A stretch of 64,000 nucleotides of DNA from an uncultured Lachnospiraceae bacterium (lineage in GTDB: Bacteria > Bacillota > Clostridia > Lachnospirales > Lachnospiraceae): contig CAQGLR010000001.1 in the NCBI GenBank assembly GCA_948794795.1, positions 62,001-126,000 on the forward strand. The letters run 5' to 3'. The notes beneath the pieces were generated by a model. That model worked only from the letters and a program-made list of their open reading frames with translations. It had not been told where the DNA came from and did no database searches. Below are positions 42,553 through 52,351 of this stretch, in pieces (within the stretch, counting starts at the first letter, position 1; every line of letters begins with the position of its first letter). A program made the position numbers and the translations under genes.

Positions 42553-45500
42553 ATGATAATTAATGAGGCTTCTAAGGTATTAGGGAATAAAAGAAGAGGG
42601 CTTTATGACCCAAGGTTTGAGCATGATAACTGTGGTATTGGTGCTATTGTAAATATAAAAGGAAACAAGACACATGATACAGTGTCTGGTGCGCTTGGCA
42701 TAGTTGAGAAGTTAGAGCACCGTGCTGGTAAAGATGCAGAAGGAAAAACTGGTGATGGAGTTGGTATTCTACTGCAGATTTCCCATAATTTCTTTAAAAA
42801 AGCAGTTAAACAATCAGGCTTTGAAATTGGGGAGGAACGTGATTATGGTATTGGTATGTTTTTCTTTCCACAAGATGAGTTAAAAAGAAACCAGGCAAAA
42901 AAGATGTTTGAGGTAATTATAAAGAAAGAAGGGCTTGAGCTTCTGGGATGGAGAAATGTGCCAGTTGTGCCAGGAATACTTGGCCATAAGGCAGTAGAAT
43001 GTATGCCATGTATAATGCAGGCATTTGTAAAACGTCCAGAAGATGTTGGAAGAGGGCTTGCTTTTGACAGGAAACTGTATATAGCACGCCGTGTATTTGA
43101 ACAGAGTAATGATGACACTTATGTAGTATCATTTTCAAGCCGTACTATAGTATATAAAGGAATGTTCCTTGTAGGACAGCTGCGTCTGTTCTTTGAGGAC
43201 CTCCAGGACCCGGATTACTTATCAGCTATTGCAATAGTACATTCAAGGTTCAGCACCAATACTAACCCAAGCTGGATGAGGGCACATCCAAACAGGTTTA
43301 TTGTACACAATGGTGAGATTAATACTATTGTAGGTAATGCAGATAAGATGCTTGCACGTGAAGAGACTATGGAAACACCTTATCTTTCAAGTGATTTCCA
43401 CAAGGTACTTCCTGTTGTAAATCCAAATGGCTCAGATTCTGCAAGGCTTGACAATACACTGGAGTTTCTTGTAATGAGCGGTATGGAGCTTCCGCTTGCA
43501 GTTATGGTTACAATTCCTGAACCTTGGGAACATGACCTTGGAATAAGCCAGAAGAAAAGGGATTTCTACCAGTATTATGCAACAATGATGGAGCCTTGGG
43601 ATGGCCCGGCTTCAATACTTTTCTCTGATGGTGATTTAATGGGTGCTGTACTTGACCGCAACGGGCTGCGTCCTTCACGTTATTATATAACAACAGACGG
43701 CCAGCTGGTGCTTTCTTCAGAAGTAGGCGTATTTGAAATTCCTGCGGAAAAAGTTGTAAAGAAAGACCGTTTAAGGCCAGGGCGTATGCTGCTTGTAGAT
43801 ACTGTAAAAGGTGAGCTTGTAGATGATGATGTGCTTAAAGAGAAGTATGCATCACGCCAGCCATATGGTGAATGGCTTAATAATAATCTTGTAACCCTTA
43901 GGGAATTAAAAATACCAAACAAAAGGGTTGCAGAATTTACAGATGAAGAAAGGGCAAGGCTGCAGAAGGCATTTGGTTATACATTTGAGGAATATAAGAC
44001 ATCAATACTTCCAATGGCACAGAATGGGGCAGAGCCTATTGCTTCAATGGGTACAGATTCACCACTGCCTATGCTGTCAGGACAGCCACAGCCATTATTT
44101 AACTATTTTAAACAGCTCTTTGCACAGGTAACAAACCCGCCTATTGATGCTATACGTGAAGAAATTGTTACATCTACAAGTGTATATATTGGCGAGGATG
44201 GCAACCTGCTTGAAGAGAAAGCAGAGAACTGTAATGTATTAAAAATCTGTAACCCTATTCTTACAGATACAGATTTAATAAAGATAAAAAGCATGGATAA
44301 AAAAGGCTTTAAATGTGAGGATATTCCTATTACTTATTATAAAAATACTTCACTTGAAAAGGCACTTGGACGTCTTTGCCTTGCAGCAGACCGTGCATAC
44401 AGGGAAGGTGTTAATATCCTTGTGCTTACAGACAGGGGCGTTGATGAAAACCATGTGGCAATACCTTCACTTCTTGCCGTTGCCGCTATGCAGCAGCATC
44501 TTGTAACAACTAAGAAGAGAACAAGGGTTGCTATGATACTTGAATCAGCAGAACCAAGGGAAGTACATCATTTTGCAACATTGCTTGGGTATGGTGCATG
44601 TGCAATTAACCCTTATCTTGCACATAGTACAATTAAAGAACTTATTGACAGCAGGATGTTAGATAAGGATTATTATGCAGCAGTTGATGATTATGATGCT
44701 GCAGTACTGCACGGAATTGTAAAGATTGCATCTAAAATGGGTATTTCTACAATACAGTCATACCAGGGTTCTAAAATATTTGAAGCAATAGGTATTTCAG
44801 AGGATGTTATTGGAAAATACTTTACAGATACAAAATATTGTGTTGGAAGCCTTACTCTTGAAGATATACAAGAACAGACTGACAGGCTTCATTCGGCAGC
44901 ATTTGACCCGCTTGGGCTTTCTGTGGATTTAACACTTGAAAGCAGGGGGCAGCATAAAGCACGTGGAAATAAAGAGGAACATTTATATAACCCAGAAACA
45001 ATACATCTGCTGCAGCAGTCTGCATGGACTGGCAATTATGAGCTTTTTAAACAGTATTCGAAAGCTGTTGATGAGAAAGAACATTGTATGAATTTAAGAG
45101 GTATGCTTGATTTTAATTATCCTGGAAAGGGTATACCGCTTGAAGAGGTGGAAAGTGTAGATGAAATAGTGAAAAGGTTTAAGACAGGTGCAATGTCTTA
45201 TGGCTCTATTTCCCAGGAAGCACATGAAACACTTGCCATAGCTATGAACAGGCTGCATGGAAAGTCAAACAGTGGTGAAGGTGGTGAAAGCCTTGAAAGG
45301 CTGCTTACAGCAGGACAGAAAGAAGACCGCTGTTCAGCTATTAAACAGGTTGCGTCAGGGCGTTTTGGCGTAACATCACGTTATCTTGTAAGTGCTAAGG
45401 AAATACAGATAAAAATGGCACAGGGAGCTAAACCTGGTGAGGGAGGACATCTTCCAGGAGGCAAAGTATATCCATGGGTTGCCAAAACAAGACATTCAAC

Positions 45501-47115
45501 CCCAGGTGTAAGCCTTATTTCACCTCCTCCGCACCATGATATTTACTCTATTGAAGACCTGGCACAGTTAATTTATGACCTTAAGAACAGTAATAAAGAT
45601 GCAAGGATTTCAGTAAAACTTGTATCAGAGGCAGGTGTAGGTACTGTAGCTGCAGGTGTTGCCAAAGCGGGCGCTGCAGTAATCCTTATATCAGGTTATG
45701 ACGGCGGTACTGGTGCTGCCCCAAGAAGTTCTATTTATAATGCAGGGCTTCCATGGGAACTGGGGCTTGCAGAAACCCACCAGACACTTATTATGAACGG
45801 GCTGCGTTCACATGTGCGTATTGAAACAGACGGGAAGCTTATGACAGGACGTGATGTGCTTGTTGCAGCACTGCTTGGTGCAGAAGAGTTTGGATTTGCA
45901 ACAGCACCACTTGTAACAATGGGCTGTGTAATGATGAGGGTATGTAACCTGGATACATGTCCTGTAGGTGTGGCAACACAAAACCCTGAATTGCGTAAGA
46001 GGTTTAAAGGAAAACCTGAATATGTTGAAAACTTTATGAGGTTTGTGGCACAGGAACTGCGTGAATATATGGCAGCACTTGGAATAAAGAATGTTGACGG
46101 GCTTATAGGGCGTACAGATTTACTTAAAGTTAAAGAAGACAGGGCAAAGACAGTTAGTATTGACCTTACAGAAATACTTGACCCAGCATTTGCAGGTGAA
46201 AGAAAAGAAAATAAATTTAACCCAAAGAATATTTTTGACTTCGGGCTTGAAAAGACAGTTGATGAAAAGGTATTGCTGCCTAAGCTTAAGAAAGCTATTG
46301 AAACCAAGGAAAAGTCAAGGATATCTGTAAACATAACTAATATTAACCGTTCACTTGGAACAATACTTGGTTCAGAGATTACAAAGAAATATAATGATAC
46401 CCTTGAAGAGGATACTATTACTGTAGAATGTCATGGAAGCGGCGGGCAAAGTTTTGGCGCATTTATACCAAAAGGTCTTACCCTTGAGCTTGTGGGTGAT
46501 TCTAATGACTATATTGGCAAAGGCTTGTCAGGCGGCAAGATTATTGTATATCCGCCAGCAGGGACAAAGTTTAAGGCAGATGAAAATATAATTGTAGGAA
46601 ATGTTGCATTTTATGGAGCTACAAGTGGCAAGGCATTTATAAACGGAATAGCAGGGGAGCGTTTCTGTGTAAGGAATTCAGGATGTACTGCTGTTGTAGA
46701 AGGTGTAGGTGACCATGGCTGTGAATATATGACAGGCGGACGTGTGGTAATTCTTGGTAATACAGGAAAGAACTTTGCAGCAGGAATGAGTGGCGGGGTT
46801 GCATATGTGCTTGATGAAAACAGTGATTTATACCTTAAATTAAATAAAGAACTTGTGTCTTCTGCACCTGTAACAGATAAATATGATGTAATTGAACTTA
46901 AATCAATAATTGAAGAACATGTGGCAGCAACAGGTTCAGAAAAAGGCAAGATGGTTCTTGACAGTTTTAGTGAATATCTTCCTAAATTTAAGAAGATTAT
47001 TTCTTATGACTACAGTAAAATGTTACAGCTTATTGCCAAAATGGAAGAACATGGTCTTGGTTATGAGCAGGCACAGATAGAAGCTTTCTATGCAAGCAGG
47101 AAAAGTGAGGCATAG
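42553..47115 (+). CDS. gltB: Glutamate synthase large subunit GltB
   Basis: 1520 residues, full length for the NADPH-type GOGAT large chain. It makes glutamate from glutamine and 2-oxoglutarate. A short propeptide precedes DNCGIGAIVNIKG, whose Cys is the nucleophile of the class II glutaminase. Then come the central domain, the FMN-binding synthase domain (GAMSYGSISQEAHETLAI, GEGGHLPGGKVYPWVAKT, SGYDGGTGAAPRSS), the Fe-S cysteines in GCVMMRVCNLDTCPVGVATQ, and a C-terminal beta-helix rich in Gly (GSGGQSFGAFIPKG). The start at 42553 is chosen because GGAGGG precedes it; the frame also opens at a GTG at 42535 without a site. Operon with gltD. Confidence 0.97.
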   Translation: MIINEASKVLGNKRRGLYDPRFEHDNCGIGAIVNIKGNKTHDTVSGALGIVEKLEHRAGKDAEGKTGDGVGILLQISHNFFKKAVKQSGFEIGEERDYGIGMFFFPQDELKRNQAKKMFEVIIKKEGLELLGWRNVPVVPGILGHKAVECMPCIMQAFVKRPEDVGRGLAFDRKLYIARRVFEQSNDDTYVVSFSSRTIVYKGMFLVGQLRLFFEDLQDPDYLSAIAIVHSRFSTNTNPSWMRAHPNRFIVHNGEINTIVGNADKMLAREETMETPYLSSDFHKVLPVVNPNGSDSARLDNTLEFLVMSGMELPLAVMVTIPEPWEHDLGISQKKRDFYQYYATMMEPWDGPASILFSDGDLMGAVLDRNGLRPSRYYITTDGQLVLSSEVGVFEIPAEKVVKKDRLRPGRMLLVDTVKGELVDDDVLKEKYASRQPYGEWLNNNLVTLRELKIPNKRVAEFTDEERARLQKAFGYTFEEYKTSILPMAQNGAEPIASMGTDSPLPMLSGQPQPLFNYFKQLFAQVTNPPIDAIREEIVTSTSVYIGEDGNLLEEKAENCNVLKICNPILTDTDLIKIKSMDKKGFKCEDIPITYYKNTSLEKALGRLCLAADRAYREGVNILVLTDRGVDENHVAIPSLLAVAAMQQHLVTTKKRTRVAMILESAEPREVHHFATLLGYGACAINPYLAHSTIKELIDSRMLDKDYYAAVDDYDAAVLHGIVKIASKMGISTIQSYQGSKIFEAIGISEDVIGKYFTDTKYCVGSLTLEDIQEQTDRLHSAAFDPLGLSVDLTLESRGQHKARGNKEEHLYNPETIHLLQQSAWTGNYELFKQYSKAVDEKEHCMNLRGMLDFNYPGKGIPLEEVESVDEIVKRFKTGAMSYGSISQEAHETLAIAMNRLHGKSNSGEGGESLERLLTAGQKEDRCSAIKQVASGRFGVTSRYLVSAKEIQIKMAQGAKPGEGGHLPGGKVYPWVAKTRHSTPGVSLISPPPHHDIYSIEDLAQLIYDLKNSNKDARISVKLVSEAGVGTVAAGVAKAGAAVILISGYDGGTGAAPRSSIYNAGLPWELGLAETHQTLIMNGLRSHVRIETDGKLMTGRDVLVAALLGAEEFGFATAPLVTMGCVMMRVCNLDTCPVGVATQNPELRKRFKGKPEYVENFMRFVAQELREYMAALGIKNVDGLIGRTDLLKVKEDRAKTVSIDLTEILDPAFAGERKENKFNPKNIFDFGLEKTVDEKVLLPKLKKAIETKEKSRISVNITNINRSLGTILGSEITKKYNDTLEEDTITVECHGSGGQSFGAFIPKGLTLELVGDSNDYIGKGLSGGKIIVYPPAGTKFKADENIIVGNVAFYGATSGKAFINGIAGERFCVRNSGCTAVVEGVGDHGCEYMTGGRVVILGNTGKNFAAGMSGGVAYVLDENSDLYLKLNKELVSSAPVTDKYDVIELKSIIEEHVAATGSEKGKMVLDSFSEYLPKFKKIISYDYSKMLQLIAKMEEHGLGYEQAQIEAFYASRKSEA

Positions 47116-47167
47116 TGGCAAGGGCTGGTTATAATATAAAAGTTTGTGGAAAGGCATGGTTATTGTT

Positions 47168-48646
47168 ATGGGAAAACCAACTGGATTTTTGGAATATAAT
47201 AGAAAAGATGATAAGGCAGCAGAGCCTTTGGAGAGAATAAAAAATTTTAATGAATTCCATACACCTATGAGTGACAAAGAGAGAAAGGATCAGGCTGCAC
47301 GCTGCATGAACTGTGGTGTACCGTTCTGCCAGTCGGGTATGGTGTTAAATGGCATGGTATCAGGCTGTCCTTTAAACAACCTTGTGCCAGAATGGAATGA
47401 TTTACTTTATCTTGGTAATATGGAAAAGGCATTAAAAATGTTAATGCATACTAATAATTTTCCAGAGTTTACAGCAAGGGTATGCCCTGCGCTTTGTGAA
47501 GCTGCTTGTACATGCGGGCTTAATGATACACCTGTTACATGCAAGGCAAATGAAATGGCTATAATTGAGTATGGTTATAATAACGGGCTTATGGAAGCTG
47601 TACCTCCAAAGGTGCGTACAGGGAAGAAAGTTGCTATAGTTGGTTCAGGGCCAGCAGGGCTTGCAGCAGCAGACCAGTTAAACAGGCGTGGACATTCTGT
47701 AACTGTATATGAGAGAAGTGACCATATTGGCGGGCTTCTTATGTATGGTATACCAAATATGAAGCTTGAAAAGTGGGTAATTGACAGGAAACAGGAAGTA
47801 ATGGAGAAAGAGGGTATAGAGTTTATTGTAAATGCTGATGTTGGCAAGAATGTAAAGGCACAGGACCTGCTTAAAGATTATGACTGTGTAATACTTGCAT
47901 GCGGGGCATCAGAACCACGTGATATAAAGGCAGAAGGCCGTGATGCAGAAGGGATTTACTTTGCTGTTGATTTCCTGTCACGTTCTACAAAGCATGTGCT
48001 TTCTGGAAAGACTGAGGGTTTTGTAAATACAAAGGGAAAGAATGTAGTTGTAATAGGAGGCGGTGATACAGGCAATGACTGTGTTGGCACAGCAGTACGC
48101 CAGGGCGCTAAGTCTGTTGTACAGGTTGAAATGATGCCCAAACTTCCTGAAGGGCGTGCAGAAAATAACCCATGGCCAGAGTGGCCACGTGTCTGTAAGA
48201 CAGATTATGGCCAGGAAGAGGCTATTGCAGTATATGGCAAAGACCCACGTATCTACCAGGCAACAGTTAAGGAATTTATTAAAGATAAAAGCGGTAAGCT
48301 TAAGAAAGTTAAACTGGTAAAACTTGAACCTAAGAAAGATGAAAAGACGGGCAGGGTTAATATGGCAGAAATACCAGGAAGTGAATTTGAAATTGCTGCT
48401 GATTATGTGCTTATAGCAGCTGGTTTCCTTGGCACACAGAGTTATATTGCCAAAGCCTTTGGAGTGAAGCTGGATGCACGTACTAATGTTGAAACGGAAA
48501 AAAATTCATATAAAACATCTGTAGATAAAGTATTTACAGCTGGTGATATGCACAGAGGACAGTCACTTGTTGTATGGGGTATAAATGAAGGCAGGGGTGT
48601 TGCAAAAGAGGCCGATAAATATCTGATGGGATATACAAATTTGTAA
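47168..48646 (+). CDS. gltD: Glutamate synthase small subunit GltD
   Basis: 492 residues. The N-terminal Fe-S domain has ARCMNCGVPFCQSG and the later cysteines VCPALCEAACTCGLND. It is followed by two nucleotide-binding Rossmann folds, VAIVGSGPAGLAAADQLN (FAD) and VVVIGGGDTGNDCVGTA (NADPH). It passes electrons from NADPH through FAD and 4Fe-4S clusters to GltB. The ATG at 47168 (MGKPTGFLEY) matches the usual start of the family. GGAAAGG lies about 13 bases upstream, a little far; an ATG at 47156 would be too close to it. It begins 52 bases after gltB. Intact. Confidence 0.95.
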   Translation: MGKPTGFLEYNRKDDKAAEPLERIKNFNEFHTPMSDKERKDQAARCMNCGVPFCQSGMVLNGMVSGCPLNNLVPEWNDLLYLGNMEKALKMLMHTNNFPEFTARVCPALCEAACTCGLNDTPVTCKANEMAIIEYGYNNGLMEAVPPKVRTGKKVAIVGSGPAGLAAADQLNRRGHSVTVYERSDHIGGLLMYGIPNMKLEKWVIDRKQEVMEKEGIEFIVNADVGKNVKAQDLLKDYDCVILACGASEPRDIKAEGRDAEGIYFAVDFLSRSTKHVLSGKTEGFVNTKGKNVVVIGGGDTGNDCVGTAVRQGAKSVVQVEMMPKLPEGRAENNPWPEWPRVCKTDYGQEEAIAVYGKDPRIYQATVKEFIKDKSGKLKKVKLVKLEPKKDEKTGRVNMAEIPGSEFEIAADYVLIAAGFLGTQSYIAKAFGVKLDARTNVETEKNSYKTSVDKVFTAGDMHRGQSLVVWGINEGRGVAKEADKYLMGYTNL

Positions 48647-48736
48647 ACTGTGTGGGACTGGAAATTGAAAAGTGCACAAATTTTTTATCTGCTGGGTTGA
48701 TTTTGCATTGTAAACCACATATAATATATGTGTAAT

Positions 48737-48835
48737 GAAATGCAGAAACAGCGTTTTTATAAAGCAGGTTTGTTTAAAACAGATTTGTTTTATTATGCTA
48801 TTTGAGCCGCAAAAGGCGCGGCATGGGGGATTATT
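48737..48835 (+). promoter_or_regulatory. Hairpin/GGGGGATT leader module in front of the antitoxin gene
   Basis: AAATGC/GCGTTT hairpin (48738-48756), then TATTTG (48799), a GCCGC-AAAAGGC-GCGGC hairpin (48806-48822), ATGGGGGATTATT and the ATG at 48836. It is closely similar in sequence and spacing to the leader before 30342. Confidence 0.7.
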
Positions 48836-49111
48836 ATGGCAGATACAATAAATTTTAGTGTACGTATAGACCGTGATATTAAAAAGCAGTGTGAAAACTT
48901 GTATGGTGAATTGGGTATTAATCTTACTACTGCTATTAATGTTTTCTTGCGCCAGTCACTCCGTACAGGTGGTTTTCCTTTTGATGTGAGGCTGGAACAG
49001 CCTAATGCAGAAACTATAACTTCTATGTTAGAAGCAGAACGTATTTTACATGATCCAGATGTAAAACGTTATTCTGATGTAGAAAAAGCCCTTCAGGAGC
49101 TGAAAAAATGA
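48836..49111 (+). CDS. RelB/DinJ-family antitoxin
   Basis: 91 residues. The start DTINFSVRIDRDIKKQCENL is a ribbon-helix-helix DNA-binding strand and helix, and GELGINLTTAINVFLRQSLR completes it; this is the pattern of RelB/DinJ antitoxins. The C-terminal part (EAERILHDPDVKRYSDVEKA) would wrap around the toxin. The antitoxin neutralises the partner protein and represses its own operon. The downstream toxin gene overlaps by four bases. The ATG follows GGGGG behind a hairpin leader. Confidence 0.93.
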   Translation: MADTINFSVRIDRDIKKQCENLYGELGINLTTAINVFLRQSLRTGGFPFDVRLEQPNAETITSMLEAERILHDPDVKRYSDVEKALQELKK

Positions 49112-49389
49112 AACGTGATATTATATGGACATCAAGGTTTAAAAAAGATTATAAACTGGCAATGAAACGTAATCTGGACATTAGTTTGCTAGACGGTATT
49201 ATCCGGATTTTGTCACAGGGTAAAAAATTACCAGAGAAAAATAAAGATCATGCATTGTCTGGTGTATGGGCGGGATACCGGGAATGTCACATACAGCCAG
49301 ACTGGCTGCTTATTTACAAGGTTCAGGATGATATTTTAGTACTGGCATTATCACGTACAGGAACACATAGTGATTTATTTGGTGAATAA
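49108..49389 (+). CDS. YafQ-family mRNA-cleaving toxin
   Basis: 93 residues of the RelE/ParE fold, closest to YafQ: RDIIWTSRFKKDYKLAMKRN at the start, LPEKNKDHALSGVWAGYREC in the middle, and HIQPDWLLIYKVQDDILVLA with RTGTHSDLFG at the end. The His residues in the C-terminal DHALSG, ECHIQPDW and TGTHSDLF stretches are the ones expected in the active site. YafQ cuts mRNA at the ribosome. It overlaps the antitoxin gene by four bases. A strong terminator follows. Confidence 0.93.
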   Translation: MKRDIIWTSRFKKDYKLAMKRNLDISLLDGIIRILSQGKKLPEKNKDHALSGVWAGYRECHIQPDWLLIYKVQDDILVLALSRTGTHSDLFGE

Positions 49390-49398
49390 TTTTTGTAT

Positions 49399-49434
49399 AC
49401 CGCTATAAAGGTGAAAATCTTTATGGCGGTTTTT
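49399..49434 (+). terminator. Terminator of the toxin-antitoxin operon
   Basis: ACCGCTATAAAG pairs with CTTTATGGCGGT, 12 pairs with one wobble around GTGAAAAT, then TTTT. Confidence 0.85.
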
Positions 49435-49605
49435 GAGGTGTATATAATAATTTTTTATATTAAAGATATTAACCTAAGACAACAGGAAATTAAAGTCTGC
49501 TTGTTTTAAATCTGGTGCTGTTGTATAATCTGTTTAAACAAATATAGAAAAAACAGGTTTTATCATAATTGTAAAAGATATTTATTTTAGGATGGAGGAG
49601 TAATT

Positions 49606-50859
49606 ATGGTAAAGAAAGCACTTCCAGTTGGCAGGGATTCTTTTAGTGAAATCAGGAATGACGGTTATTATTATGTGGATAAAACAGGACTGGTACGGGA
49701 TTTGCTCTAGTCAGGTGGTAAAGTAACATTATTTACACGTCCACGCCGTTTTGGTAAAAGTTTAAATATGGATATGTTCAGGGAATTTTTTAAAATTGGT
49801 GCAGATATTTCTTTGTTTGACGGGCTGGAGATTTCCAGGGAAAAAGAATTATGTAATAAATATTTAGGCAAGTTTCCTGTTATTTCTATAAGTTTAAAAG
49901 ATGTAGGTGGTTTATCATACAAAGATGCTTTAACCAGGATGTCACGTATTATAAAAAGAGAGGCAAGGAAACACCAGTATTTATTGCAAAGCAGTAAACT
50001 TTCAGATATTGATAAAGAAGAATTAAAAAATCTTTTTAATGGAAGTTTACCAGAAGATATACAAGAGGAAAGTTTATACCTGCTTTCGGAAATGCTGTAT
50101 AAACATTATGGAAATAAAGTTATTATATTAATAGATGAGTATGATGTGCCGCTGGACAAAGCTTATTTAAACGGATATTATAATGAAATGGCTGAACATA
50201 TCCGTTCTATGTCTAGTGAAGCGCTTAAAACAAATGACAATCTTTTGTTTGCTGTTCTTACAGGGTGTTTAAGAATTTCAAAAGAAAGTATATTTACAGG
50301 ACTTAATAATTTTAAAATCTGTACTATTGCAGATACTGCATATGCGGAGTATTTTGGATTTACTAATAGTGAAGTAATAGAGATGTTAGATTATTATGGA
50401 ATGGCTTCTTTATATAGTACAGTGAAAGAATGGTATGATGGGTACAGGTTTGGTAAAATAGATGTTTATTGCCCATGGGATGTTATTAATTATGTAAGTG
50501 AACATTTAGAAGACAGGGAAGCGGCTGCGAAAATGTACTGGATAAATACAAGTGGGAATTCTATAGTTAAAAACCTGGTTAAACGGGCGGATTCTATGAT
50601 GAGGGATGAAATAGAACAATTAATTGATGGTGGCAGTATAAATAAAGAAATCAAAACGGAACTTACTTATAAAGATTTAGATAATCCAGAAGATTTAAGG
50701 ACAGATATTAATAAAAATAATTTATGGAGTATTTTATTTACTACAGGATATCTTACTATGAAAAGGCAGCCAGAGGATGCAAGAAATTATGAACTTGTTA
50801 TTCCTAATAAGGAAATTCATAATATTTTTGTAAGCCAGATAAAAGAATGGATGGAATAA
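49606..50859 (+). pseudogene. AAA-ATPase/PD-(D/E)XK-type gene broken by an in-frame amber codon and 3' truncation
   Basis: A GGAGGAG site and ATG at 49606 start KKALPVGRDSFSEIRNDGYY, then YVDKTGLVRDLL, followed by TAG at 49708-49710, then SGGKVTLFTRPRRFGKSLNM with the Walker A-like motif in the same frame. The next 363 residues are open (IILIDEYDVPLDKAYLNGYY is the Walker B-like block). This is the AAA-ATPase-like family with a C-terminal nuclease-like domain (DUF1703), usually about 500-580 residues. Here the C-terminal domain is missing after EIHNIFVSQIKEWME. So the gene has lost both a codon and its tail. The function of intact members is not established; some are linked to mobile elements. 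Confidence 0.8.
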
Positions 50860-50967
50860 AGATTATACACCAGTATGGAGTGGCGTGTTATAAAAAGACA
50901 TGCAGGATTGTACATGAACAATATAATATATAATTTTTGTAAACGTCATAGATAAGGAGATATTATT

Positions 50968-51687
50968 ATGTGGAACCAGTTTTCCAGGACAGGGCTTTTG
51001 CTTGGAAATGAAGCAATGGAAAGGCTTGCTGCTGCAAGGGTGGCAGTATTTGGCATAGGCGGTGTAGGCGGATATGTTGCTGAAGCACTTGCAAGAAGCG
51101 GCGTAGGAAGTCTTGACCTTATAGATAATGATACTGTAAGCCTGTCTAATATTAACAGGCAGATTATTGCTACAAGAAAGACTGTAGGACAGTATAAGGT
51201 GGATGTTATGAAAGAACGGATACTTGATATTAACCCAGATGCAAAGGTATGTATATATAAATGTTTCTTTCTGCCTGGAAATGAGGAGGATTTTCCTTTT
51301 GGTGAATATTCTTATGTAGTAGATGCTGTGGATACGGTTACAGCGAAAATTGGGATTATTATGAAAGCAAAGGAATGTGGGGTTCCTGTAATAAGCAGCA
51401 TGGGTGCAGGTAATAAACTTGAGGCATCACAGTTTAAGGTGGCCGATATTTATAATACAAAGGTCTGCCCGCTTGCAAAGGTTATGAGACATGAGCTTAG
51501 GAAAAGAGGAGTGGATGGTTTAAAGGTTGTATATTCAGAAGAAGTGCCATTAGTACCTGGCAGTGCAGCAGATATGGAAGAAGGGAAAAATGGAAGGCCT
51601 GTGCCTGGAAGTGTTGCATTTGTGCCTTCTGCAGCAGGGCTGGTTATTGCAGGGGAGGTTGTGAAGGAACTGGTTTTACGGGTATAA
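50968..51687 (+). CDS. tcdA: tRNA threonylcarbamoyladenosine dehydratase TcdA
   Basis: 239 residues of the ThiF/HesA E1-like fold. RVAVFGIGGVGGYVAEALAR is the nucleotide loop, SLDLIDNDTVSLSNINRQII carries the conserved Asp and Arg, and VVDAVDTVTAKI and SSMGAGNKLEASQFKVADI follow as in TcdA (CsdL). The enzyme uses ATP to cyclise the t6A modification at position 37 of tRNAs to the hydantoin form ct6A. AAGGAG precedes the ATG. Single gene. This E1-like protein is distinct from the peptide-cluster partner protein, lacking its CxxC pairs. Confidence 0.93.
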   Translation: MWNQFSRTGLLLGNEAMERLAAARVAVFGIGGVGGYVAEALARSGVGSLDLIDNDTVSLSNINRQIIATRKTVGQYKVDVMKERILDINPDAKVCIYKCFFLPGNEEDFPFGEYSYVVDAVDTVTAKIGIIMKAKECGVPVISSMGAGNKLEASQFKVADIYNTKVCPLAKVMRHELRKRGVDGLKVVYSEEVPLVPGSAADMEEGKNGRPVPGSVAFVPSAAGLVIAGEVVKELVLRV

Positions 51688-51718
51688 ATTTCTATGTGGT
51701 TTGTTTTGGGGATGAACG

Positions 51719-51875
51719 GTTTCTGTGTTACCTGGCAGCATTTTCCACCAGTGGACACGCTTCCGCTACGACAGGCCACGCAATGGTGCATAGAATCTGA
51801 TAAAACCAGATTCAAGCACCAGCGGTCCTGTAGTGTCCACTTTATGGAATAATGTCTGCCAGGCAACACAGAAAC
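51719..51875 (+). repeat. Structured intergenic repeat, copy F (variant arms, same core)
   Basis: Outer arms GGTTTCTGTGTTACCTGGCA and TGCCAGGCAACACAGAAACC pair over about 20 bases. The inner helix is AGTGGACAC/GTGTCCACT. The 38-nt core at 51784-51821 is TGGTGCATAGAATCTG...CAGATTCAAGCACCA. The arms differ from copies A-C, but the core is the same with a paired A-T to G-C change. It lies just after tcdA. Confidence 0.85.
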
Positions 51876-51960
51876 CTGTTTTATGGCACAAAGTTATATA
51901 TAGAAATTTATAGAACATGTATGTGGTGGCTAAAGTGTCTGTTAAATATAATTTTATAAA

Positions 51961-52005
51961 AAGGTATAGAATTTTATTAATTAGTAAAGTTTTATACCTT
52001 TTTTT
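51961..52005 (+). terminator. Intrinsic terminator after tcdA and repeat F
   Basis: AAGGTATAGAATTTTA pairs with TAAAGTTTTATACCTT (16 pairs, two wobbles), followed by a run of T. Confidence 0.85.
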
Positions 52006-52351
52006 ATTGTTTGGGATTTATAATGTTTTTTGTCTATATTACTAATAGTAGACTATATTTTTTGGTAGTATTGTATAAAAAATTGATATGTAAATTATAT
52101 ATAATATATAAAAAAATAAGTAAATTTAAAAACATATTGCATAAATTATCTAAATATAATAATATTAAATTACTTTAGTAAATTATAAAATAATGCGGCA
52201 GTTAATATTCTGTCTGGATATAATCCAGATAGTACATTATGGTATCAGGGCGTGGCTTAATTGTAAAAACAGCGGCATTAGAAGGGAGGTATTTATAATA
52301 CATAAGGCATTATGTAACTATAGGTTTTATTAAAAAGAAAGGGGATAAAGT
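52006..52351. other. AT-rich leader of the GH43 gene
   Basis: About 350 bases without a gene. TCTGGATATAATCCAGA near 52213 is a palindrome that overlaps a TATAAT word and could be an operator, perhaps for a sugar-responsive regulator. ACATAAGGCATTATGT near 52300 is a second small hairpin. No -35/-10 pair is certain. Confidence 0.5.
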
